Assembly (NCBI GenBank): GCA_021432605.1
Contig: MU271149.1
Span: forward strand, 1,302,001-1,366,000
Origin: Coniochaeta sp. PMI_546
Taxonomy: Eukaryota; Ascomycota; Sordariomycetes; Coniochaetales; Coniochaetaceae
Direction: 5' to 3'
DNA: 64,000 nucleotides
The translations under genes and the position numbers were made by a program. Positions within the stretch are counted from its first letter, which is position 1; the number at the start of each line of letters is the position of its first letter. This document shows, piece by piece, positions 24,615 through 33,766 of the stretch. Under the pieces are notes generated by a model. It saw only the letters and a list, made by a program, of their open reading frames with translations, made no database searches and was not told where the DNA came from.

Positions 24615-25082
24615 AGACGGGTGATCGCTCCCATCAAGAGACTGGAATTTATGCCGTACATGCTGAGAGTAGGCTCAGTTATCTTGACTGGTCAAGCAAG
24701 GAAAAAATGAGGTCGTCCTCCTCGAACATGGCTGGGCGAAGCGGTGTGATTGCCCTCCTACTGAAGTACTTAGATCAGGTTGGTCCTAGTAGAGGATCAG
24801 GTATACGATGTTAGCATTGTGACATGCCATACCCAGCCCATATAAGCCATTGTGTCAGTTCGCCTACTTGCAGCTCACTATATCATCGTAGCAGGTTACC
24901 CTGATTCGTCTCTCCATTTTGATGCAACTCTGGAATTTGTATCCTAGTTGCTTCTTTTGCTGACAACACCAATCCAGGTGTACTTCTACTTACATGCTCC
25001 TTCGCCCGTCTCGATATTGTGCTGATCCTCATTTAACGATCTAGCTTGTGAGATTCTGAACGTCTTTCAAATTCTCATTGAT
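24615..25082. other. convergent intergenic region MDM12 / VPS28
   Basis: 3' flanks of two convergent genes; AT-richer than the coding parts. Nothing else recognised. Confidence 0.5.
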
Positions 25083-25907
25083 CTATGAAAGAGTCGCCTT
25101 AAACCCTTGATATGCAGAGTTGATATCTAATTCGAGTTCACGGGCCTGATCCTCCCTGAGCTCCTCTGTGGCCTTCATCTGATTGAGCGTGATGAGCCAC
25201 TGTACTATCTTGCCGCGATTCTCGAAATCCCTATCCGTCACCTTGTTTACCGATTGTATGACGTCTGTCAGCAAGGGATGGAGCTGATCCTTGGCCAACA
25301 GGCCCAGCCGTAAGGCATCGAGGAACGTGATGAAGTCCTGTGTGGCCTCCAGGATCAGAGCACCACTTGTATTGCCAGTCGCGGATGGCGCAGGTGCTGA
25401 GCCTGCAGATGCAGTTACGGCTGTAGATGGCATGCCCACCCTTATCCGCTCTGTTGCGCGTGGGACCTCGAGCTGTGCCGCAGTCAATATGTAGTTGCCA
25501 GCGGTGAGGATGGCATTGAACCTACGTCCCACTCCGCCTTGAATTCCTCGAGTCCGACAAATGCCTTTGCTACAGTCTCATCGGCGAGAATGGACCTGTA
25601 CTGCTTCAGAGACCGCTCGCAGATCTCGGTGTAGTCTGCTTCGGGAATGGCATCTTTCAAGAAGGCCTTCTCAAGCTCGTCTAAGGTGACTATGATGCTA
25701 AATATCTCGGCTAACGAGTCCTGCAGATCCCGTTCCGCTCTTGTTTCTGCAATTTTCACCTCCTAGTAAAATGTGAGAACAGCTCTTCCAAGGCAGAAGG
25801 AAGGAGCAAGGGGATCAACACACCTCGTCGAGGTTGATGGTTGCGGAGAGCGTGGTGTTGGGTACATAACTGTGAGGGGTCGGCGCGTATGCTTGACGGG
25901 ATATCAT
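25083..25907 (-). CDS. VPS28: ESCRT-I subunit Vps28
   Basis: Vps28 is a core subunit of ESCRT-I, which sorts ubiquitinated membrane proteins into multivesicular bodies; its C-terminal domain contacts ESCRT-II. The model is complement(join(25083-25472, 25526-25762, 25824-25907)), 236 residues, the usual size. Both introns (61 and 53 nt) lie in phase 0. The joins read NLDE|EVKIAETRAERDL and AEWD|LEVPRATERI. The N-terminal ESCRT-I headpiece spans about 25-125, including the Y-x-x-x-C segment ADYTEICERSLKQY. The four-helix C-terminal domain is about 140-236 (FITFLDALRLGLLAKDQLHP, with the final helices ending NSAYQGFKATLS). It is divergent from the ZZ/EF-hand gene with 476 bp between starts. Confidence 0.93.
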
Positions 25908-26383
25908 CTTGTTATAATTAGTCTACCGCTTTGTATGCGGCTCATCCTCAACGATATCGAGACTGTAAATCAGTATGAATGTATGCCAATCCTCTGATCG
26001 TCCTTCAACAGTGTGCACCGAGGTGACGTGGGGAGTCGTGTACAGTGGGGCCGGACATGGGAGGACAGGTGAACGGGTTCGGTGAGTCGCATCGGTGAGC
26101 GTGGTCAGGTGAGTTAAGGTACACGTACTGTGGTACCTAGTTCCAGGCCTGTGCTTGCTCTCCACTAATTTTTTGGCGGCGGTTGGAGCTTGGGCTGGTA
26201 CGATGAGCTCAGAACTCAAAGAAAAAGGGAAAGAGATCAAGAGAGCTCTCCTCTTGCCATTGGTAAGCCGGCAGCCTCGCCAGATCGCCAAATCAACCTT
26301 CCTTTGAATCAGGATCTCTCATTTCTACTCTCAACACTTATTGTCTGTCCATCTTCATCACACATACTTTTTGCAGTCATGGT
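25908..26383. promoter_or_regulatory. divergent promoter VPS28 / ZZ-EF-hand gene
   Basis: 476 bp between two outward-facing starts. The right part is CT-rich (about 26310-26378). No specific element is claimed. Confidence 0.45.
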
Positions 26384-29368
26384 ATGCAAACATCAGCCAC
26401 AGCTATGGAGTGGACAACTTCTGCAGCCTCAACCTTGAGGCCCCGTCGCATTACCATCGCCGTCATCACTGCTGTAGCGACAGCTTCCATAGGCTATATC
26501 CTGTATCGCAATGTCTACGACCCTGCGCTTTCAGGACCAGATCCTAGCCGGCGACTGCATAGAAGCAACGCCATCCGCCGCCGCCGGAGATCCCTCCGTG
26601 ATCGCGCCCCTTCCGATGCCACGTCTACTAGCGCCGAATCCCATACCGACGAGAATGTCGATACCATAGCTCCGCTCGGCGATGGCGAGACCGTCGCAGA
26701 GGACCAGAATACTGTTGAAGACGACTGGTGGAACGATCCTGCGAGCGCGCCCCAACAGCGAGCTGGTCAGAATATCGTGAGCCTCCTGTTCCGAGTCTCG
26801 GAGGACAACGCGCGCCGCAATGCATATGTACATAGGGGTTGCGCGTGCAATGCGTGTGGGATAGTGCCCATACGGGGCATCCGCTACCGCTGCGCCAACT
26901 GTGCCGACTTTGACCTTTGCGAGACCTGCGAGTCGCAGGGCCACCACATCAACACGCACATCTTCTACAAAGTCAAGATTCCTGCGCCGCCGTTTGGACC
27001 TAGGCAGTCACAACCTGTGTGGTATACTGGCGATCCCGAGAATTGCATTCGGAAGCTACCCAAGAGTGTCATGGCCAAGCTGTCCAAGGAGACTGGCTTT
27101 GAGCGGCCCGAGCTGGAGGCTTTCTGGGAGCAGTGGACCTTCATGGCCAATACCGAGTGGCGGGATGACCCGGATGAGTTGTACCTGGCCATGGATCGCA
27201 GGACCTTCGAGCGGTGTCTCGTACCCTCCGGTGGCTATCGACATACAGCACCTAACCTTATCCACGACCGCATGTTTGCCTTTTATGACACCAACAACGA
27301 CGACCTTATCGGCTTCTCTGAGTTTCTGCATGGCTTATCCTACCGCAAGAGGAAGGATAAGCTGAGGAGGATCTTTGAGGGCTTTGACATGGACCGAGAT
27401 GGATACGTCACGAGGAAGGACTTTCTGCGTATCTTCCGCGCTTATTATGTCCTGTACAAACAGATGCATAAGGACATCCTAGAAGGTCTCGACGACCAGG
27501 TTTTGGGAAGCACTGAGGTCCACCAACTGGTGACCGGGAGGCAGCCACTTAGCGGTCTCTTTGGGCGCGAGGGCAGAGTGCCTCCCGCCAGAGGAAGTCG
27601 CCCGTTGGAGGGCAAAGTCCCGCGTGATGGCGACATGGCTGTGAACGGAAACTTCAACCGAGTTGTCAGCGAAGACAAGCCTGACACGGCCGACAGGAGC
27701 ACCATCCTGACGAGTCTCTTCCATCCGAACAACAGGTATGGCGGACCTCGTCCTAATTACCATGGAGATGATGAAAATGGAGGCTCGTCTCCACCCTCCG
27801 AGGACTCTTACATGCTAGCCTATGCTCAACTCGAAGGCGCTGCATCTCCCCGCTATTGGTCCGCGCTACTTAACCCACCGGTTGGAATTGAGGAATTGCC
27901 ATCATTGCTGGCGGGGGAATTGAGGCCTGGCGACGATCTATTCGTCTCGAACGACGACACCGACGGGACTCACACGGGAGGTCCAGACGCCGATAACCAT
28001 GCTACGCCCAACGGTCTAGATGGCCCCGGAACTGCTAACGGTGTTGAACAACCAGCTTCCGGGCATGCCGTGGACGAAGGTGGACAATCTTCACTTGAGC
28101 CACCGCCGGTAAATACGTGGCGATCGGCCATTAATGGCGGCCAGCAATCTGAACTGACACAACGAGCGCTCGCGGAGCACAGTCGTAAAGTGGCAAAAGC
28201 CAAACGGGATCGAGCTTTCGTTCGGGATCAACTACTTGAAAGATGGAGAAGGCGACAGTTCTACCTAGACGAAGAGGAAGGCGCAGTGCCACCAGAAGGG
28301 TGGGATCCCGCTTTCGACGACCCGCTTGGCCACAAGGACCCGAGTTGGGAAACGCCAAAGTCCGCTCAACACTTGCCGCCATCTCCTCGTTCGCGAGCAT
28401 CATCGAAGGTGAGATTCGCCGAGGACACTGACGACTACGACGTCAGATCCAATCCGTCGACATCATCCCGAAGCGTGCCCGAGCGATGGGGCGGTATCGA
28501 AATCCCAGACGCAGAACGAGACGCCGGCAAAGAGATCCTCTACCAAGTCACCCAACAGGCGTATAACGAACTCCTGGACATTCTTTTCAAGAAGAAGGAG
28601 GACGGCGCCTTACAGGCGGCTTTAACCAAGTCCCAACGTGAGCACTATAAAGCACTGATCGAAAGGACCAAGTGGGAGGACGTGAAAGACCCGTGGAAGG
28701 GACATGAGGGCTCAGAGAACGATGACCTTGATGACTTCCGCAAGAAGAGCCTTGACGAGTTACTGGCCGAAAGCGGCTATGCGGTCGATCCAGGACTTGA
28801 CAAGCGGGAAGGCGAGGCTAACGATGAAGTTTTGGCGGAGATCGACAAAATATACGATGCGACGACTGAAGCATCTCCAGAGACTGTGGCTTCGACCGAC
28901 CCGCTGCACACTGCAGTTGAGTCGCAGGAGAGCGATGAGCCATACCGCGATCCCACAATGCCACAGTTCCGGCCCAACTCTGACTCTGACGCTCGCACAT
29001 CATCACCATCCACGGCCACAGATGCAACCCCACCGTCATCGCCGCCGAGCCAAGGCAAAAAGCTCGCGGAAGCGCCCCGAGATAAGGGCAAAGCCCGTGC
29101 GTCGGACGAGACAATTAAGGCCAAGAAAGTGAAAGTGGAGGAAGGCGTGGAAAAGCAAGCCGCGGATAGGCTTCATCCTTGGGAGCTGATAGACCGCCAG
29201 AGCCTCCACCTCTGGAAATCCTGCCAGATAGCGGAAGACGAGGCCAAGGCGCGCGGGGGCTGGGGCCGGCTGAACTTTGAGGAGTTCGAGAAGATCTACA
29301 AGGACGAGGAGCGTCGCGATAACCGCCTGGACTATCTCGGGAGCTGGATCGACTTCTGCATTCCGTAG
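26384..29368 (+). CDS. membrane-anchored ZZ zinc-finger / EF-hand protein
   Basis: The protein has 994 residues in one exon. One N-terminal membrane segment (about 23-41, ITIAVITAVATASIGYILY) is followed by an Arg-rich stretch. A ZZ-type zinc finger lies at about 148-195, with Cys pairs in RGCACNACG, YRCANCADFDLCETCESQGH and a closing His pair. Two canonical EF-hand loops follow: DTNNDDLIGFSE (about 302-313) and DMDRDGYVTRKD (about 338-349). They are flanked by helices, so the protein should bind calcium. The rest is charged and partly disordered; the C-terminus ends in a compact helical block (DRLDYLGSWIDFCIP). The cellular role is unknown to me; an organelle membrane anchor with a cytosolic Ca2+/Zn2+ module is the natural reading. 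A later Met at 26405 (MEWTTSA) has a better context and could be the real start. The same frame stays coding-like after the stop (see findings). Confidence 0.85.
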   Translation: MQTSATAMEWTTSAASTLRPRRITIAVITAVATASIGYILYRNVYDPALSGPDPSRRLHRSNAIRRRRRSLRDRAPSDATSTSAESHTDENVDTIAPLGDGETVAEDQNTVEDDWWNDPASAPQQRAGQNIVSLLFRVSEDNARRNAYVHRGCACNACGIVPIRGIRYRCANCADFDLCETCESQGHHINTHIFYKVKIPAPPFGPRQSQPVWYTGDPENCIRKLPKSVMAKLSKETGFERPELEAFWEQWTFMANTEWRDDPDELYLAMDRRTFERCLVPSGGYRHTAPNLIHDRMFAFYDTNNDDLIGFSEFLHGLSYRKRKDKLRRIFEGFDMDRDGYVTRKDFLRIFRAYYVLYKQMHKDILEGLDDQVLGSTEVHQLVTGRQPLSGLFGREGRVPPARGSRPLEGKVPRDGDMAVNGNFNRVVSEDKPDTADRSTILTSLFHPNNRYGGPRPNYHGDDENGGSSPPSEDSYMLAYAQLEGAASPRYWSALLNPPVGIEELPSLLAGELRPGDDLFVSNDDTDGTHTGGPDADNHATPNGLDGPGTANGVEQPASGHAVDEGGQSSLEPPPVNTWRSAINGGQQSELTQRALAEHSRKVAKAKRDRAFVRDQLLERWRRRQFYLDEEEGAVPPEGWDPAFDDPLGHKDPSWETPKSAQHLPPSPRSRASSKVRFAEDTDDYDVRSNPSTSSRSVPERWGGIEIPDAERDAGKEILYQVTQQAYNELLDILFKKKEDGALQAALTKSQREHYKALIERTKWEDVKDPWKGHEGSENDDLDDFRKKSLDELLAESGYAVDPGLDKREGEANDEVLAEIDKIYDATTEASPETVASTDPLHTAVESQESDEPYRDPTMPQFRPNSDSDARTSSPSTATDATPPSSPPSQGKKLAEAPRDKGKARASDETIKAKKVKVEEGVEKQAADRLHPWELIDRQSLHLWKSCQIAEDEAKARGGWGRLNFEEFEKIYKDEERRDNRLDYLGSWIDFCIP

Positions 29369-30040
29369 AGGGGATGTGCTCCACTCGAGGAAGCTGCCCG
29401 GGTGCATTCTCGCAGGGACGACCCAAGAGAAAATGAGCCCGGAGCTCAGCAAACATTCGAAAGCTCTGACGCTCTTACACAGCAGTCCGAGAGTGATAGT
29501 GGAGACGAAGGCATGGTCAACACGAGTCAAGAGGCCGTGGCAGGTCATGAACAATCCGTCAGTGACGAGGAGCAAGGTATGGATACTGGGCAAGCACGAG
29601 AATTTATTGATAGGGAGGTCCCAGACTCGCTCGATGGCTAGATGCAAGAACCGGGTTATTGGGAGGTCGAGGACTTGGACGGGGATGTGCCCCAAAGCGC
29701 GGAGAATGACGGCAGTCAACCCGTGGTGACCGATGCGGTGCAAGTTCTGGCCGCTGGACGGGCCGAAGACCCCGTTGAGGGTCTGGTATTAAGCCCAGAG
29801 GAGGTTGCTGAATTATATGAACTGTTGTGTCAACATGGTCCCATGAGAGGCAGGCTGGGATGCCTTGGCACTACTGCCGGAATCTTTGGACGGCTTCTGT
29901 ACATGCTCGGGCTGTCTATGGGTAACAGGATGCAGCGCATCTTGCTCGTGCTGGCAATTAAGAATTGGAAGCGAGTTCTAGACCAGGTGGAAAGTATCGC
30001 ATCCGAGCACCCAGAGGGTCCTCAGCAGGTAGTACCGTAG
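29369..30040 (+). other. in-frame downstream ORFs, possible C-terminal extension of the ZZ/EF-hand gene
   Basis: The reading frame of the ZZ/EF-hand gene continues after its TAG (29366-29368) for 90 codons to a second TAG (29639-29641), then 132 more codons to a stop at 30038-30040. Both parts look protein-like. The first is acidic and Ser/Gln-rich (SESDSGDEGMVNTSQEAVAG). The second has a hydrophobic-basic helical segment (FGRLLYMLGLSMGNRMQRIL). A GTAGAG...CGCAG stretch at 29365-29415 (51 nt) spans the first stop and would splice in phase. It could be an alternative C-terminus, a separate small gene or decaying coding sequence. Confidence 0.35.
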
Positions 30041-30241
30041 CGCTCGCTTCAGGAGTGCTACTACGGCGGGCATAGCGATGTTTACAGCGTTTGATAACTT
30101 TAACTAGCGCAGACTTAGCTGTGTTCTAGCCCTCGGCCTAGGATTGAGAAAACCCATGCATGATTCGAGATTGAGATGCTACCCTTTTGTGATGTGTGCG
30201 ATGTTGCCTGTCAAACAAAGCTGGGACCTAACGTCACAGGA

Positions 30242-31623
30242 CTACTTCGCGTCCGCCACTGACTTCACGGGAGTCCCAACCATCAGCGCAAGAAGCGACC
30301 TTCCAACCTCGGCTGCGACCAGAACCGTCGTCTCACCGGGATTATCGTAGATGGGCGCCACCTCGACGACGTCGGCGCCGACCACGGACAGATCGCGCAG
30401 TCCGTCGAGGATGGTCAGTAGCTCGCGGGATGTCCAGCCGCCTGGCTCGGCGGTGCCGGTCGCTGGAGCGAATGCCGGATCCATGACGTCGACGTCGACG
30501 CTGACGTAGACTTTGGAGGAGCCAACGCGCTGCTTGATCTTGGAGATGATGCCTGCGGCCCCGAGTTTGTCCAGGTCGCGGGCGGTGATGATGTCGAAGC
30601 CGCAGCGCTTGTCGTTCCTGATGTCGCCTTTCTTGCGGATCAGGGGGGCGCGAATGCCGGCGTGGATCGAGGTGTTGAGGATGAGGCCTTCTTCGTGGGC
30701 TATGTGGAGGAAGGTACCGTGGTTGATGCCCCTTTCCCAACTTGTTAGTATGTGATGTTCGTAGGGGGGTGAGATCAAAAGTTGGCTTACGCATAGTGGG
30801 AGATGCCACCGCCGAGCACATCGGGATCCCAGGTATCTGCTTGTATCAGCCAAGTGCCGCAGACGGCTTACTGATATCCTAGGGACCACTTACCGATATG
30901 AGAATCGAAGTGTATCACTGATACTGGTCCCCACCTCTGGTATGTTGAGCGCAGAGCTGAGAGCGTCGTGGCATGGTCCCCACCAAGAGTCAGGATTCGA
31001 GGTGTCTTTGACACACTTGAGTTTGAGGCCTCTCGGCCGGATATGACCTTGAATGATGATCAGAACCACGTACTAGCTTCCCATAACGGACAATGACTGA
31101 CCAAGTGAGATTTGTCCAACTGCTTAAAAGCGACGTTGTTGTCCAGCCATGTCAAGGGCGCATCACCGCAGTCGACGATTGTTGCCCAGTCATCCAAGAT
31201 GTTTTCGCCTAGTGGTCAGTCAGGCATCGTCCCCTTACCGATGGTTGGGAAGATAATGGCTGCACCTGTATAGACACTCCAAGCTCCGATCTCGCCCATT
31301 CTCTGGCTTCCGATCCGGATCCCGCCAGGGCCGTACCGAGCTCCGGGCCGGGCCGTAACAGACGTATCGAAAGGGGCGCCCATAATGGCAATGTCGTACT
31401 TCTTGCCCTTGGCCTCCGCATCCGAGAAGCAGTTGACATAAGGTAAGTTCGCGAACGTCTTGAGGCCGTTGAACTGACTGCCCGTAATAATATCCACATC
31501 ATCTTTGTCGCCCAGAGCGAACCGGTGCTGGGCATTATCCTGCGGAGCAAAGGCAATCCGTGGAAACTCCCATGCAAGAGAAGGGCCGATGATGCCGAAC
31601 GGCAAAAGACACGCAGCTTTCAT
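30242..31623 (-). CDS. agmatinase / ureohydrolase with N-terminal signal peptide
   Basis: Agmatinases hydrolyse agmatine (or a related guanidino compound) to putrescine and urea with a Mn2+ pair. The model is complement(join(30242-30731, 30791-30836, 30894-31047, 31102-31208, 31266-31623)), about 384 residues, with four introns of 54-59 nt. All joins restore the family reading: SVYTG|ENILDDW, SHL|VISGR, DSHI|DTWDP and HYA|GINHG. Metal ligands are present: GGDH, FDSHIDTWD and SVDVDVMDP. The GAPFDTSVTARPGARYGPGGIR segment is typical of agmatinase rather than arginase. The first 18 residues (MKAACLLPFGIIGPSLAW) look like a signal peptide, so the enzyme may be secreted or vacuolar. The substrate is inferred; other guanidino compounds remain possible. 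Confidence 0.88.
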
Positions 31624-33766
31624 TGTCTCAATGAAGCCTTTCTCTCTACCTACATTGAAGTTAGTGAGTTACGCGAGCTATTTCCCGTGAATATAATACA
31701 TACCTCAAGTTTATAGTTGTTTGTGGTCTTGGCCAAGGTTTAATTGTAACTTGCAGACACAAGACGAGGTCTAATAAGTCTTGACATGTCTAGGTCAACC
31801 CCGCATCGCAAAGTGGTTCGGCGCAGCGCCGTCATGACAACGATATCGACAGCCTTGAGACGGCGCCGATAGCATTCGATGATAACACTGCTGAACGCCG
31901 ATAGCACTTCAGCGTAAATTATGACAAGTGCAGGGCGTTTATGTTAGTCAGTCGCGAAGAAAGATCCCGCTCTCAATGCCGGCCTTATCTGTGGATGTGC
32001 AGAATAAGTAATTCCTAACTGTCATGCGAAATCCCTCATCCAACTTGGTGTCGTCGAGTTCAGAAGCTACACAAATAATGTTGAGTCTATGAGTACAGGC
32101 GTGAAGTCTCTCGGTCATGTAGACCATTAAGGTCACGGAAAGATGCACCTGCGAACAAGCCTAGCTTGCTACACCAGAATTTCATCATACACATTTCCTA
32201 CTGAAGACGAGATTCAGCAACATAATTAATGTGAAAGGTCTCACAGTGGACAACATGGATCTCTGCGAAGACGCTGCTAAGAAGGACCCAGGGGTAAGGC
32301 TATGTCTATATGGTCATATCGACATGAACCTAGAGGTTCAAAGTTCCCGATGAACAGCTAGGAATGACAGTCGTGCTCCATGTTCTCATTGATTCTTTTG
32401 GTTGTTGCTCTTAGACTCTGGTTTCATGGTAGACCCATTTGTCCTTCTGGATACTCATCCACCTGCGTCAAATTTCTGTCTTTATTTATTCTCTTTCTGA
32501 CATAGTTTCAAAGATACACGAGAGACGAGGGAACCAAAGAGCCTAGCATGAAAGTCATGTAGAAAGCCAAACACTCTCAACTTCTCGGTTGCACCTTTGG
32601 TACAAAGCTAGCTAGCAGCAATCCTTCTGGTATCATGGCCTAAGAGTGATTGTAGTGGACTTGTTCAGCATTGTCGATGCAACCCAACCGCTGATGGTGG
32701 TCTACACGGATCCCGGCGACTGTTCTTCTACATGTAATGCATCAGGTCAAAGAAGAAGGGGTACACATGCTACATGTGCTATCCCAACTTCCCCTACGCC
32801 GTCTCTTGTTGCAAGCATTGATCAATCCGATCGCTCCCAAGTCTTCTCGTACTAAATTACTTCCTTATTTAATCCTTATGTTACCTGGCCCAGCGACCGT
32901 GCTGTGTCCCAAGACGACTCAGCTCAGACATAAGGCGTTACTCATCGTACCGTGCTCAGCCGGAACTACGAGCAGCGACATATGGTGTCTAGCCCCTGTA
33001 GCATCGGCATATGCTATGGAATCTTCAATCCGTCTCCCAGCTCAACTCCAGCTTGAAAGAAAGCGAAATATGGGATTTTACTCAGTTCAAGGTCACCACA
33101 AAAGCCTCTCTCTGCTTCGTACGACCGAGGATAATAGCCGAAAACACTCATCAACAGTCATTGTCAAGTTGCGAGCTGAGTGAGCGACTTCCGCGAAGCT
33201 TGTGCGACTTCTTCCTAAAAAGGTCACCATATGACAATAGGCTTCGTAGTAATTCACGAATACGGACTTATCGCCTGAGGCACGTCACATCAGGTGCCAA
33301 TAATTGAGTCTGGATCTTTATTTAATGGAAAGAATTCGTTCCTGCTACCACTTGCTTCCCTACACTTCGCCAAAAGCAAGCCCAAGTTTGCTGTTGACTT
33401 TGGGCAGCTCAACATATCCACCGCCTTGAAATAGTCCAGAGGCCGCTCTTGCCGCTCAATATATTGAGAGGTACTCGAATCCCAGAGGTTGGCAAGTTCA
33501 ACCGTCTTATACACTTCGGTTCATACTTCGCAGGCTATCAGCTTGAAATCAGAACCAACCCAGCCTCTAATTTCAGAGGCACCGCCGAGGAACAAGGCGT
33601 CAGCAGAGTCCTGCACTTCTCTGTGGTTCCAACTCGCAAACACAGCAAGCTTGACGACAGGGTTTGCAAGATGTCATACACAGATACTCAGTGCGTGGCA
33701 AGTGATGGCCTCTCGCATGTGCGCGAGGTGGGTAGATACAAACTAGCCCGTCTGCACTTGGAAAAC
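31624..33766. other. gene-poor region, left part
   Basis: 2.1 kb without a convincing gene. The left end is the agmatinase promoter and the right end the leader of the SET gene; the frame of the SET gene is open back to 33449, so an upstream exon there is possible. A small inverted repeat GAACCT-AG-AGGTTC lies near 32324. No RNA gene or transposon was recognised. Confidence 0.45.

Noticed and set aside
31209-31238. 30-nt intron in the agmatinase (GTAAGG...CTAG)
   Set aside because: Too short, and it would add AAIIFPTI to the protein; the donor at 31265 gives a 57-nt intron and the family sequence YTGENI.
32320-32340. Inverted repeat GAACCT-AG-AGGTTC as an element end
   Set aside because: Arms of only 6 nt with no partner or duplication nearby; consistent with chance.
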